This document shows, in pieces, positions 1 through 9,497 of a stretch of DNA of 33,652 bases. The notes beneath the pieces were generated by a model. It had not been told where the DNA came from. It saw only the letters and a program-made list of their open reading frames with translations, and made no database searches. The first letter of the stretch is position 1. The number at the start of each line of letters is the position of its first letter. The stretch is from Kineosphaera sp032229625 (GTDB taxonomy: Bacteria; Actinomycetota; Actinomycetes; Actinomycetales; Dermatophilaceae). The position numbers and the translations under genes were made by a program. Location: the NCBI GenBank assembly GCA_032229625.1, contig JAVTVZ010000194.1:1-33652 (forward strand). The letters run 5' to 3'.

Positions 1-60
1 AAACAACTTGGCATCAATCGTCATGGCACGCTGTTGAGTTCTCAAGAATCGGATGCACAC
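1..60 (-). ncRNA. rRNA operon leader (antitermination/processing region upstream of 16S rRNA)
   Basis: Read on the minus strand, this segment carries CTTGAGAACTCAACAG followed by GCGTGCC. Actinobacterial rRNA operons have a very similar TTGAGAACTCAA block just before 16S rRNA (boxA-like leader) and again before 23S rRNA. Two good promoters lie upstream on the same strand and the tyrS end is close, so this is most likely the 16S leader, with the 16S gene beginning just beyond the left edge. The rRNA itself is not in the window. The alternative, a 16S-23S spacer, is unlikely because 16S sequence would then have to lie to the right, and it does not. Confidence 0.7.
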
Positions 61-146
61 CCGTCCGGACACGACATTGCCGTGCGAACTGTCGGAGGCT
101 TCGATTGGTTCGGCTGACCGGGACCGTCGTGCCGAGCCGTGGCCCT

Positions 147-315
147 GCGCTTCGCTGTCCCTCGCAACCGCTGTTCCACACTACCAGGCTGTTTCCCGAT
201 CGTCAACTCGCTCTAGGCTGTTGGTCCGAGACCGTGGTGTTCGTGGAGCTTGCCCCCGCGGGACCGGCCAGGCGTTGCGGCGAACTCTCTGTTCGAGACT
301 CGCGCTTCGCTGTCC
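147..315 (-). repeat. 14-bp direct repeat after each rRNA promoter
   Basis: The minus-strand sequence GGACAGCGAAGCGC occurs at 302-315 and again at 147-160, 28 bp downstream of P1 and 18 bp downstream of P2. It may mark duplication of a promoter plus initially transcribed region, or a repeated control element. Apart from the promoters, the repeats and the leader, nothing else was recognised in 1-411. Confidence 0.5.
178..206 (-). promoter_or_regulatory. rRNA operon promoter P2 (proximal)
   Basis: Minus-strand -35 TTGACG (201-206), 17-nt spacer, -10 TAGTGT (178-183): a near-ideal vegetative promoter pointing at the rRNA leader. Together with P1 it makes a tandem promoter array, the usual arrangement for rRNA operons. 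Each -10 is followed 18-28 bp downstream by the same 14-bp sequence (see repeat entry). Confidence 0.65.
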
Positions 316-342
316 GTTCCTCCCTGCTGGGCGGCGGGTTGA

Positions 343-372
343 ACTTTAGGCAGGTCAGCCTGTCGATCGCAA
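343..372 (-). promoter_or_regulatory. rRNA operon promoter P1 (distal)
   Basis: Minus-strand -35 TTGCGA (367-372), 18-nt spacer, -10 TAAAGT (343-348). It lies about 40 bp beyond the tyrS stop and drives leftwards towards the rRNA leader. The hexamers are close to the vegetative consensus, unusual in this GC-rich sequence. The call rests on sequence similarity and position only. Confidence 0.55.
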
Positions 373-411
373 ATCTGCAGGTCAGAGCGTTCTGCTGCCG
401 TTCGGGACGCG

Positions 412-1698
412 TTAGTCCTGCGTTGGGGCGGCGTTCGGCGACTGGTCGCGCCGCGCCGCGGCGAGGTTGCGGCGGCCGCGCTTGAGGATCGCCACCTGAC
501 CGTGCAGGAAGTCCCCATCGCTCAGGAGCGCGTCGGCATCGGTGACCTTCGCGTTGTTGACCGAGGCCCCGCCCTCACCGACGGTGCGGCGGGCGGCGTT
601 GCGTGAGTCGGCCAGGCCGGTCGCCACGAGGGCGTCGACCAGGCTGGTGCGCGGCGCGACGGTCCCCCCGGGCAACTCCGCGGTCGCATCGCGCAGCGTC
701 CCGGGATCCAGGGCGCCCAGATCCCCCTTGCCGAAGAGTGCCTGGGAGGCCGCCTGCACCGCTGCCGTCGCCGGCGCCCCGTGCACCAGGGTCGTCACGT
801 CGGCGGCCAGGGTCCGTTGCGCGGTCCTGCGGAAGGGCTCCTCGGCGACCTGCCGCGCGAGCTCCTCGATCTCCTCGCGGGTGCGGTCGGTGAAGACCTT
901 GAGCAGCGTCACCACCGAGGCGTCCTCGACGTTGAGCCAGTACTGGTAAAACGCGTACGGGCTGGTCATCGTCGGGTCGAGCCAGACGGCATTGCCCTCG
1001 GACTTGCCGAACTTGCGTCCGCTGGAGTCGGTGATCAGCGGCGTCGTCAGCGCGTGCGCCGTCGCCCCCTCGACCCGGTGGATGAGATCGACACCGGCGG
1101 TGATGTTGCCCCACTGGTCCTGGGCCCCCGTCTGCAGCGTGCAGCCGTGCTCCCGGTAGAGGTGCAGGTAGTCCAGCGCCTGGAGGATCTGGTAGCTGAA
1201 CTCCGTGAACGAGATGCCCTGATCGGAGTTCAGCCGGGCCGCGACCGCGTCCTTGCGGATCATCTGGTTCACACGGAAGTGCTTGCCGTAGTCGCGCAGG
1301 AAGTCCAGGGCGCTGATCGGCGCCGTCCAGTCCAGGTTGTTGACGAAGATCGGTGGGCTGCCCTGCTCGGCGTCGAGGATGCGGCGGACCTGGACCGCGA
1401 TCTTCTCGACGTCCGCGGCGGTCTGCTCCTTGGTCTTGAGCACCCGTTCGCTCGTCGGGCGCGGGTCACCGATGAGGCCCGTGGACCCGCCGACCAGGCC
1501 GATCACCTGATGGCCCGCACGTTGCAGGTGGCGCAGGAGGATGAGCTGGACGAGGTTGCCGAAGTGCAGCGACGGGGCCGTGGGGTCGAAGCCGCAGTAG
1601 ACCGTGACCCGGCCCCCCAGCGCCGACCGCAGCGCCTCCTCGTCGGTGGACTGGGCGACCAGTCCTCGCCACGTCAGCTCCTCGAGCACGTTGCTCAC
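412..1698 (-). CDS. tyrS: Tyrosyl-tRNA synthetase
   Basis: Charges tRNA-Tyr with tyrosine in the cytoplasm. The 428-residue protein has the class I signatures: an HFGN version of HIGH at residues 45-48 and KFGKS (the KMSKS loop) at 229-233, followed by an S4 RNA-binding domain from about residue 355 to the end. The length matches bacterial TyrRS. I chose the GTG at 1698 because it begins the family-typical VSNVL-EEL-WRGL segment and has AAGGGA 9 nt upstream. A GTG two codons earlier (1704) and an ATG at 1758 are possible but add residues not typical of the family. It is the last gene before the rRNA promoters. A 192-bp gap separates it from mpg, so it may have its own promoter, although none stood out. 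Identity is certain; the exact start is not. Confidence 0.96.
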   Translation of the reverse strand: MSNVLEELTWRGLVAQSTDEEALRSALGGRVTVYCGFDPTAPSLHFGNLVQLILLRHLQRAGHQVIGLVGGSTGLIGDPRPTSERVLKTKEQTAADVEKIAVQVRRILDAEQGSPPIFVNNLDWTAPISALDFLRDYGKHFRVNQMIRKDAVAARLNSDQGISFTEFSYQILQALDYLHLYREHGCTLQTGAQDQWGNITAGVDLIHRVEGATAHALTTPLITDSSGRKFGKSEGNAVWLDPTMTSPYAFYQYWLNVEDASVVTLLKVFTDRTREEIEELARQVAEEPFRRTAQRTLAADVTTLVHGAPATAAVQAASQALFGKGDLGALDPGTLRDATAELPGGTVAPRTSLVDALVATGLADSRNAARRTVGEGGASVNNAKVTDADALLSDGDFLHGQVAILKRGRRNLAAARRDQSPNAAPTQD

Positions 1699-1890
1699 GC
1701 CCACAGGTCCCTTCTGCTCCTCACGCCGGTCGGCACAGCCGCGCGCCGGACGCGCCATCGTCTCCGCGCGGCGCGTGCGCAGCGCGGTTGTCGCTGCCCA
1801 GCCTGCCTCATCGACCCCGCCGAGCCCGATCCGGTCCGCGGTGTGGCGCCGGCGCAGCGAGCACCCGTCGGGGACGTCGCCCGGACGGAC

Positions 1891-2622
1891 TCAGCGCGCA
1901 CGCCGGCGCCGCACCCCGGGCCGGTAGGTCGAGACCGTCGGCTCCCCCTCGAGCCAGAAACGCCACGGATAGACCTCGCCGTCGCCTCCCGGCCCCGCCA
2001 CCCCGACGCGCGGACCGGTGCGGATCGTCCCGACCGCGCGACCCTGCGGCTGCGGCCGGGCTGTGCCGGGCGTGGCCTGCGCCCCCGCCCACGGCCCGAG
2101 GCCGGCGGGCAGATGGACGCTGACGGGAGAGCCCGGCGCGGTGACCCGCAGCCCGTTGTCGTCACGCCCCAGACCGAGCGCGACCGTGAGGCGCGCGGGC
2201 CCCCGCGCGAGGTCGCGGGGCCGCGGGGCCGGGGAGCCCGGTCGCGTGCGCCGCGTCGTGGCCAGGTCTGCGCCGGCGACCACCTCGCCTGCCCTCAGGA
2301 GCACCGCGGCGGCCATCCCCTGCGGTCCGCACACGAGATTCGCACAGTAGTGCAGTCCGTAGGTGAAGTAGACGTACAGGCCGCCGGCCGGGCCGAACAT
2401 CACCTCGGTGCGCGGCGTCATCCCCCGGTAGGCGTGCGAGCCGGGATCACGCTGCCCGTCGTAGGCCTCGACCTCGGTGAGGCGGATCGTCACACGCTCG
2501 TGTGTGATCAGCGCGCCGAGGAGGTCCGGCGCGACCTCCAGGACGGGGCGATCGAAGAAGGACTGCGGCAGCGGGGGGCCCAGGTCGCCGCTCGCAGCAC
2601 CGCCCCGCCCAGAGCCCGTCAC
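1891..2622 (-). CDS. mpg: DNA-3-methyladenine glycosylase (AAG/MPG family)
   Basis: Base-excision repair enzyme that removes alkylated purines from DNA. The 243-residue product contains the AAG family core: SFFDRPVLEVAPDLLG near the N terminus, then RLTEVEAYDG (the Glu of EVEAY is expected to activate water), the G-SHAYRG-TPRTEVMFG block, and YVYFTYGLHYCANLV. This is the fold of human AAG and mycobacterial Mpg, unrelated to E. coli AlkA or Tag. It starts with GTG 18 bp after the argH stop and so is probably co-transcribed with the arginine genes. The same mpg-tyrS adjacency is known in Mycobacterium. The C-terminal tail is Arg-rich and probably disordered. Confidence 0.93.
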   Translation of the reverse strand: MTGSGRGGAASGDLGPPLPQSFFDRPVLEVAPDLLGALITHERVTIRLTEVEAYDGQRDPGSHAYRGMTPRTEVMFGPAGGLYVYFTYGLHYCANLVCGPQGMAAAVLLRAGEVVAGADLATTRRTRPGSPAPRPRDLARGPARLTVALGLGRDDNGLRVTAPGSPVSVHLPAGLGPWAGAQATPGTARPQPQGRAVGTIRTGPRVGVAGPGGDGEVYPWRFWLEGEPTVSTYRPGVRRRRAR

Positions 2623-2640
2623 GCTCCCGTGCCCGCCGGC

Positions 2641-4149
2641 TCAGTCCCGCACTCGCGGGCGCGCGTCGGCCCAGTGCCGGTGCCACTGGGCGACCTGACG
2701 CGCGTGGCGCAGCTGCTCGGCCACCCGGGCCGGCGCCGTGCCGCCCCGACCGTCGCGGGAGGCCAGCGAGCCAGCGACGCTGAGGACCTCGCGCACCCCG
2801 GGCGTCAGTGCCTCGTGGATGCCGCGCAAATCCTCGTCGCTCAGGTCCCACAGCTCGATGCCGCGTGACTCGCACTCGCGCACGCAGGCCCCGGCGACCT
2901 CGTGGGCGACCCGGAAGGGCACGCCCTGGCGGACCAGCCATTCGGCGATGTCCGTCGCCAACGAGAAGCCCTGCGGCGCCAATGTCGCGAGCCGGTCGGT
3001 GTCGAAGCGCAGGGTGGCGATCATCCCCGCGAAGGCCGGCAGCAGCACCTCGAGCGTGTCGACGGCGTCGAAGACGGGCTCCTTGTCCTCCTGCAGATCA
3101 CGGTTGTAGGCCAGCGGCAGCGCCTTGAGGGTCGCCAACAGCCCCGTCAGGTCACCGATGAGGCGACCGGCCTTGCCGCGGGCGAGCTCGGCGACGTCCG
3201 GGTTCTTCTTCTGCGGCATGATGCTCGACCCGGTCGAGAAGGCGTCGTCGAGCGCGATGAACCCGAACTCCTTCGTCGCCCAGAGCACGACCTCCTCGGC
3301 AATCCGGGAGACGTCCACGGCGGCCATCGTCGCCACGAAGCAGAACTCGGCGACGAAGTCGCGGCTCGCGGTGCCGTCGATGGAATTCTCCACCGCGCCG
3401 TCGAAGCCGAGGTCGGCCGCGACGAGCTCGGGGTCCAGACCCAGGGAGCTGCCGGCGAGCGCGCCCGACCCGTAGGGCGAGACGGCGCTGCGCGCGTCCC
3501 AGTCGCGCCACCGGTCGACGTCGCGCAGGAGGGCCCAGGCGTGCGCGAGCAGGTGGTGCGCCAGGAGCACCGGCTGCGCGTGCTGCAGGTGGGTGCGCCC
3601 GGGCATCGGCGCCGCTCCGGCCGCGGCCGCCTGCTCGACGAGAGCGTCGACGACGTCCAGGACGAGGCCGGCGACGCTGCGGGCGTGGTCGCGCAGGTAC
3701 ATCCGGAAGAGGGTGGCCACCTGATCGTTGCGGGAGCGGCCGGCGCGCAGGCGGCCGCCGACCTGCGGGCCGGCCCGCTCGATGAGGCCCCGCTCCAACG
3801 CGGTGTGCACGTCCTCGTCGGCCTGGCTCGGGGTGAACGTGCCGTCCGCGACGTCGGCGCCGAGGCGGCGCAGCCCGTCGAGCATCGCCGCGAGCGTCTC
3901 GTCGTCGAGGAGGCCCGCGCGGTGCAGCACGCGGGCGTGCGCGCGCGATCCGGCGAGATCGTACGGCGCGAGGCGCCAGTCGAAGTGGGTGCTCTTGCTC
4001 AGCGCGGCCAGCGCATCGGCCGGTCCGCCCGAGAAGCGACCGCCCCACAGTGCGGTCGACGCGTGGGGCGCGGCGCCGTCCGTCTGCCCCGGGTCCGCCG
4101 GGGCGTGGCTCGCGGAGGGGGTGCTCGCCCCGGTGGCGTCCTCGTTCAT
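2641..4149 (-). CDS. argH: Argininosuccinate lyase
   Basis: Last step of arginine synthesis: splits argininosuccinate into arginine and fumarate. The 502-residue protein belongs to the fumarase/aspartase superfamily. It has the signature GSSIMPQKKNPD at residues 307-318, in the mobile loop that carries the catalytic Ser, and the THLQHAQP segment around 187-193. The ATG at 4149 has AGAGGG about 10 nt upstream. An upstream in-frame start at 4230 would overlap argR and adds an atypical Arg-rich segment. Residues 1-33 are a Pro/Ala/Ser-rich extension before the conserved ALWGGRFSGGPAD. The gene follows argR by 31 bp. The usual partner argG is not in the window. Confidence 0.96.
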   Translation of the reverse strand: MNEDATGASTPSASHAPADPGQTDGAAPHASTALWGGRFSGGPADALAALSKSTHFDWRLAPYDLAGSRAHARVLHRAGLLDDETLAAMLDGLRRLGADVADGTFTPSQADEDVHTALERGLIERAGPQVGGRLRAGRSRNDQVATLFRMYLRDHARSVAGLVLDVVDALVEQAAAAGAAPMPGRTHLQHAQPVLLAHHLLAHAWALLRDVDRWRDWDARSAVSPYGSGALAGSSLGLDPELVAADLGFDGAVENSIDGTASRDFVAEFCFVATMAAVDVSRIAEEVVLWATKEFGFIALDDAFSTGSSIMPQKKNPDVAELARGKAGRLIGDLTGLLATLKALPLAYNRDLQEDKEPVFDAVDTLEVLLPAFAGMIATLRFDTDRLATLAPQGFSLATDIAEWLVRQGVPFRVAHEVAGACVRECESRGIELWDLSDEDLRGIHEALTPGVREVLSVAGSLASRDGRGGTAPARVAEQLRHARQVAQWHRHWADARPRVRD

Positions 4150-4180
4150 GGCTACTCGTGCCCTCTCTGCACTCGGCTGT

Positions 4181-4807
4181 TCACGCCCTGGCCCGGTCGA
4201 GGGGACCGAGCTCGGGAACCGGTGTCGCACCGGCGTCGACGGGGTCGGTCGCGCCGACGTCGGGGCCGGGGAGCTCGACGTCGGCGCCGGGGAGTTCGGC
4301 GTCGGCGCCGGCGGCGATCGCCAGCAGCCGGCGCACGACCTCCCGGCCGCCGCGCTCGTCGGCCGTCACCACCAGGATCGTGTCGTCCCCGGCGACGGTG
4401 CCGACGATACGGCCCTCCTGCCACACCGCGCTGCGGTCGATCGCCGAGGCGAGGTAGTTGGCGGCCCCCGGTGGCGTGCGCAGGACGACGAGGTGACCGG
4501 CCTGCTCGGCCGCGACGAGCAGCTCCTCGCACAGTCGGCGCAGGCGCGCGTCGACCTCCTCGGAGTCCACCGCCGGCCGGGGCGTCATGTCGCCCCCCTC
4601 GGCCGGGACCGCATAGACCAGTGTGCGGCCGCGGCGCACCTTGACCGCCCCGAGCTCGACGAGGTCGCGGCTCAGGGTCGCCTGGGTCACGTCGACGCCG
4701 TCCTTGGCGAGCTCGGCGAGGAGCTCGGCCTGCGAGCGGATCGGCAGGTTGTCGAGCAGCTCGACGATGCGCCGGTGCCTGGCGGTGCGCGACTGGGCCA
4801 GGGCCAC
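4181..4807 (-). CDS. argR: Arginine repressor ArgR
   Basis: Arginine-sensing repressor of arginine biosynthesis genes, hexameric in known homologues. The N-terminal winged helix contains TARHRRIVELL and VTQATLSRDLVELGAVK (recognition region). The C-terminal oligomerisation and arginine-binding domain has RTPPGAANYLASAID and GTVAGDDTILVV. I place the start at the GTG at 4807, 7 bp after the argD stop, because GGTGA lies 7 nt upstream. An ATG at 4846 would overlap argD by 32 bp and has no ribosome binding site, but gives an N terminus of more usual length. About 40 residues follow the normal end of the family, including an acidic repeat (ELPGADVELPGPDV) encoded by a 21-bp DNA repeat. It sits in the arg operon and probably acts on the ARG-box-like site before argC. 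Confidence 0.93.
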   Translation of the reverse strand: MALAQSRTARHRRIVELLDNLPIRSQAELLAELAKDGVDVTQATLSRDLVELGAVKVRRGRTLVYAVPAEGGDMTPRPAVDSEEVDARLRRLCEELLVAAEQAGHLVVLRTPPGAANYLASAIDRSAVWQEGRIVGTVAGDDTILVVTADERGGREVVRRLLAIAAGADAELPGADVELPGPDVGATDPVDAGATPVPELGPLDRARA

Positions 4808-4814
4808 GATCAGC

Positions 4815-6070
<1,256 letters not shown>

Positions 6071-6074
<4 letters not shown>

Positions 6075-7072
6075 GCCTGCTCCTCCTGGTCAGGGTCGAT
6101 CTGCTCGTCGGGCTGGTCGTCGGGGCAGATCATCGTGCCCACACCGGTGTCGGTGAGCATCTCCAGCAGCACCGAGTGCGGCTCCCGGCCGTCGATGACG
6201 TGGGCCTGGCCGACGCCGCCGTCGACCGCGCGGATGCACGCCTCGAGCTTGGGCGCCATGCCCGCGTCGATGGTCGCGAGCATGCGGCGCGCCGCACCGA
6301 CGGGCAGGCGCGCCAGGAGCGAGTCCTTGTCGGGCCAGGCGGCATACACGCCCTCGACGTCGGTGAGCGCGACGAGCTTGCGGGCCCGCAGCGCCACCGC
6401 GAGCGCCGCCGCGGCGGTGTCGGCGTTGACGTTGAGCACCTGGCTCGGGTCGTCGAGGTCGCGCGCGATCGTCGAGACGACGGGCACCCGGCCCGCCTCG
6501 AGCAGGTCGAGCACGGCCGAGGGGTCGACCCGCTCGACATCGCCGACGAGCCCGAGGTCCACGGCCGTGCCGTCGACGAGGGTCCCCCGCCGGCGCGCGC
6601 TCATGAGGTGCGCGTCCTCGCCCGAGAGCCCGACCGCGATCGGGCCGTGCCGGTTGAGCAGGCCGACGAGCTCGCGACCCACCTGCCCGACGAGGACCAT
6701 CCGCACGACCTCCATGGCCTCGGGTGTCGTGACGCGCATCCCGCCGCGGAACTCGCTGTGGATGCCCAACCGGGACAGCATCGCCCCGATCTGCGGGCCG
6801 CCGCCGTGCACGACGACCGGCCGCAGCCCCGCATACCGCAAGAAGGCGATGTCCTGGGCGAACGCCTCCCTGAGGTCGTCGCGGACCATCGCGTTGCCGC
6901 CGTACTTGACGACGACGACCGCGCCCTGCAGTCGCTCCAACCAGGGCAGCGCCTCGACCAGGGCCGCCGCCTTGGCCGCGGCGGCCTCGTGTCGGGCACC
7001 GCGCTGCGCGGCGCTTGTCGTCGCAGCATGCGTCGTCGGAGCGTTCGTCGTCGGCCGGGCCGGGTCGGTCAT
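6071..7072 (-). CDS. argB: Acetylglutamate kinase
   Basis: Phosphorylates N-acetyl-L-glutamate, the second step of arginine synthesis and usually the arginine-inhibited one. The 333-residue protein has the amino-acid-kinase motifs KYGGNAM (Lys56 region), VVHGGGPQIG (about 87-96) and NVNADTAAAALA. The ATG at 7072 has GGGAG 8 nt upstream. The first 40 residues are a Thr/Ala-rich extension encoded by a locally repetitive stretch before the conserved ALVEALPWL. In arginine-sensitive homologues an N-terminal helix carries the feedback site; here it would follow this extension. It overlaps argD by 4 nt and lies 57 bp after argJ. Confidence 0.96.
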
Positions 7073-7129
7073 CGCGTGGGCTCCCAGGTCGTCGGTGTCG
7101 CGGGCGGGCGGCGCGCAGGCGCGGCCCGC

Positions 7130-8281
7130 TCAGGTGCTGTAGGCGGAGTTCTCGTGCACGTAGTCGTGGGTCAGGTCATTGGTCCACACCGTCGCGCGAT
7201 GCGGGCCCGCGTGCAGGTCGACGACGATGTGCACGTCGCGCCCGGACAGGTCGACGCCGCTGCGGTCGTCGCCGACCCCCATCGCGCGGCACACCTGGAC
7301 CCCGTTGATGGACACGTCCAGGGTGCGCGGCTCGAAGACGGCCGACGTCGTGCCGACGGCCGACAGGATGCGCCCCCAGTTGGGGTCACCACCGAAGATC
7401 GCGCACTTGAAGAGGTTGGAGCGGGCCACCGCCCGGGCGACCTGCACGGCGTCGTCCTCGTCGGCCGCGCCGACGACCTCGATGGCGATGTCGTGCTTGG
7501 CCCCCTCGGCGTCGGCGAGCAGCCCGTGCGCCAGCTGCGCGCACGCCGACGTGAGCGCCGCCTCGAAGGCCGCCGGGTCGACCGGAGCCGGCGAGGCGCC
7601 CGAGGACAGGAGCACGACGGTGTCGTTCGTCGACATACAGCCGTCGGAGTCGAGGCGGTCGAAGGTGACCCGGCAGGCGGCCCGCAGCGCGTCCGACAGC
7701 TCCGGCGGGCTCAGCGCGGCGTCGGTCGTCAGCACCACGAGCATCGTCGCCAGGGCCGGTGCCAGCATGCCCGCGCCCTTGGCCATGCCGCCCACGGACC
7801 AGTCGTCGCCGACGACGTGGACCTGCTTGGAGACCGTGTCCGTCGTCATGATCGCGGTCGCGGCGTCGTCACCGCCGTCGACGCCGACGCTGCGCGCGGC
7901 CCGGGTCACGCCGTCGAGCAGCTTGGGCATGTCGAGCCGCTCACCGATGAGGCCGGTCGAGCAGACGAGCACGTCACCGGAGGAGATGCCCAGCTCGCGC
8001 GCGACGTGCTCGGCGGTCGCGTGCGTGTCGGCGAAGCCCTCGGGCCCGGTGCAGGCGTTGGCGCCGCCGGAGTTGAGGACGACGGCGTCGATGCGGCCGT
8101 CGGCGACGGCGACGCGACTCCACGTGACGGGCGCGGCCTCCACACGGTTGGACGTGAAGATCGCGGCGGCGTCGTGGCGTGGCCCGTCGTTGACGACGAG
8201 CGCGACATCGGGACGACCGCTGGCCTTGAGGCCGGCGGTGACGCCGGCGGCGCGGAAGCCCCGCGGAGACGTGACGGTCAC
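7130..8281 (-). CDS. argJ: Bifunctional ornithine acetyltransferase / N-acetylglutamate synthase
   Basis: Transfers acetyl from N-acetylornithine to glutamate, recycling the acetyl group; some members also use acetyl-CoA. The 383-residue precursor has the self-cleavage site ATML (residues 178-181), preceded by KGAGM at 168-172. In the family, Thr179 becomes the N-terminal nucleophile of the beta chain. TGLIGE (oxyanion region) is at 109-114. The start is the GTG at 8281, which begins a family-typical N terminus and has AAGGAG about 10 nt upstream; longer frames continue into intergenic repeat sequence. With argJ present the pathway is cyclic, so no separate argE is needed. Confidence 0.96.
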   Translation of the reverse strand: MTVTSPRGFRAAGVTAGLKASGRPDVALVVNDGPRHDAAAIFTSNRVEAAPVTWSRVAVADGRIDAVVLNSGGANACTGPEGFADTHATAEHVARELGISSGDVLVCSTGLIGERLDMPKLLDGVTRAARSVGVDGGDDAATAIMTTDTVSKQVHVVGDDWSVGGMAKGAGMLAPALATMLVVLTTDAALSPPELSDALRAACRVTFDRLDSDGCMSTNDTVVLLSSGASPAPVDPAAFEAALTSACAQLAHGLLADAEGAKHDIAIEVVGAADEDDAVQVARAVARSNLFKCAIFGGDPNWGRILSAVGTTSAVFEPRTLDVSINGVQVCRAMGVGDDRSGVDLSGRDVHIVVDLHAGPHRATVWTNDLTHDYVHENSAYST

Positions 8282-8302
8282 GGTGTCCTCACTCCTTGTC
8301 CT

Positions 8303-8356
8303 GCGATGGTCGGGCGCCCGGCGATGGTCCGGCGTCCGGCGATGGCCCGGCGGTGT
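8303..8356. repeat. Three 18-bp tandem repeats between argC and argJ
   Basis: Three copies of an 18-bp unit beginning GCGATGG occupy 8303-8320, 8321-8338 and 8339-8356, with a few substitutions. They fill over half of the 91-bp gap between the argC stop and the argJ start. No gene or hairpin explains them. Similar short arrays occur at several other places in the window. Confidence 0.8.
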
Positions 8357-8372
8357 GCGGCAGCGCCGCGGG

Positions 8373-9428
8373 TCACGGGGCGACGCCGGCGAGCGGCAGG
8401 CCGGTCGTCTCGGGCAGGCCGAGCGCCAGGTTGGCGCACTGCACGGCGGCGCCGCCGGTGCCCTTGGTGAGGTTGTCCTCCGCTGCGGTGACGACGACCC
8501 GGCCGGCGATCTCGTCGACGGCGAGCTGGAGCTGCACGACGTTGCTGCCCAGCACGGCTCCCGTCGAGGGCCAGCGCCCCTGCGGCAGCACCTGCACGAA
8601 GGGCTCGTCGGCATACGCCTGCTCCCACGCCGCGCGGACGGCGCCGGCGTCGACACCGGGCACCAGGCGGGCGGTGCACGTCGCGAGGATCCCGCGCGGC
8701 ATCGGCGCGAGCGTCGGGGTGAAGCTGACCGTCACCGCGCTGCCCGCCGCGGCCGACAGATTCTGCACGATCTCGGGCGTATGCCGGTGACCGCCGCCCA
8801 CGCCGTACGGGCTCATCGAGCCCATGACCTCGGCGCCCAGCAGGTGCGGCTTGAGGGAGCGACCCGCTCCCGACGTGCCGCTGGCCGCGACGACGACCAG
8901 GTCCTGCGGCTCGATGACACCGGCCACGAGGCCCGGCGCCAGCGCCAGGCTGATCCCCGTCGGGTAGCAGCCGGGCACCGCGATGCGGCGCGCGCCGCGC
9001 AGATCCTCGCGCAACCGGCCGCCCCCGGACCGCGGCAGCTCCGGCAGCCCGTAGGGCCACGTGCCGGCGTGCGGGCTGCCGTAGAACCTCTCCCAGGCGA
9101 CCGGATCGGCGAGTCGGAAGTCGGCACCGCAGTCGACGACGATCGTCTCCGGCCCCAGCTCGCGCACCAACGCGGCCGACGCGCCGTGCGGCAGCGCGAG
9201 GAAGACGAGATCGTGACCGGCGAGCACCTGCGGCGTCGTCGGCTCGAGCCGGCGGTCGGCGAGCGGCGTCAACTGTGGCTGGTGATCCCCCAGGAGCGAC
9301 CCGGCGTTGCTCGACGCGCAGAGCGCGCCGACCTCGATGTCCGGGTGGCTCAGCAGAAGCCGGACGATCTCACCGCCGGCGTAACCACTGGCGCCCGCGA
9401 TGGCTGCAGTGAACACGTGATCAAACAT
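8373..9428 (-). CDS. argC: N-acetyl-gamma-glutamyl-phosphate reductase
   Basis: NADPH-dependent reduction of N-acetylglutamyl phosphate to the semialdehyde, third step of arginine synthesis. The 351-residue protein has the dinucleotide-binding GASGYAGGE (residues 12-20) and the catalytic VPGCYPT with Cys154. Type 1 ArgC length. The ATG at 9428 has no recognisable ribosome binding site; the upstream region is unusually AT-rich and contains an ARG-box-like element and a -10-like TATCTT 13 nt before the start. It is the first gene of argC-J-B-D-R-H, and the operon is probably repressed by the co-encoded ArgR when arginine is plentiful. Confidence 0.96.
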   Translation of the reverse strand: MFDHVFTAAIAGASGYAGGEIVRLLLSHPDIEVGALCASSNAGSLLGDHQPQLTPLADRRLEPTTPQVLAGHDLVFLALPHGASAALVRELGPETIVVDCGADFRLADPVAWERFYGSPHAGTWPYGLPELPRSGGGRLREDLRGARRIAVPGCYPTGISLALAPGLVAGVIEPQDLVVVAASGTSGAGRSLKPHLLGAEVMGSMSPYGVGGGHRHTPEIVQNLSAAAGSAVTVSFTPTLAPMPRGILATCTARLVPGVDAGAVRAAWEQAYADEPFVQVLPQGRWPSTGAVLGSNVVQLQLAVDEIAGRVVVTAAEDNLTKGTGGAAVQCANLALGLPETTGLPLAGVAP

Positions 9429-9436
9429 ACGGGGTG

Positions 9437-9453
9437 ATGCAAAGATATGCGAA
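9437..9453. promoter_or_regulatory. Candidate ARG box overlapping the argC promoter
   Basis: The plus strand reads ATGCAAAGATATGCGAA, an imperfect inverted repeat (TGCAAA / TATGCG) resembling the TGCATA-type ARG boxes of actinobacterial ArgR. It is a rare AT-rich island, 8 bp upstream of argC, and overlaps the only plausible -10 (minus-strand TATCTT, 9442-9447). ArgR bound here would block RNA polymerase. Seen: the sequence and its position. Inferred: ArgR binding. Confidence 0.6.
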
Positions 9454-9497
9454 CACCACCCACGGCGCCCGCCTCACCCGCCTCACCCCGCCGCCGG

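Noticed and set aside
781..2868. 695-codon plus-strand frame opposite tyrS, mpg and argH
   Set aside because: No recognisable domain; it is the complement of codon structure in three known genes.
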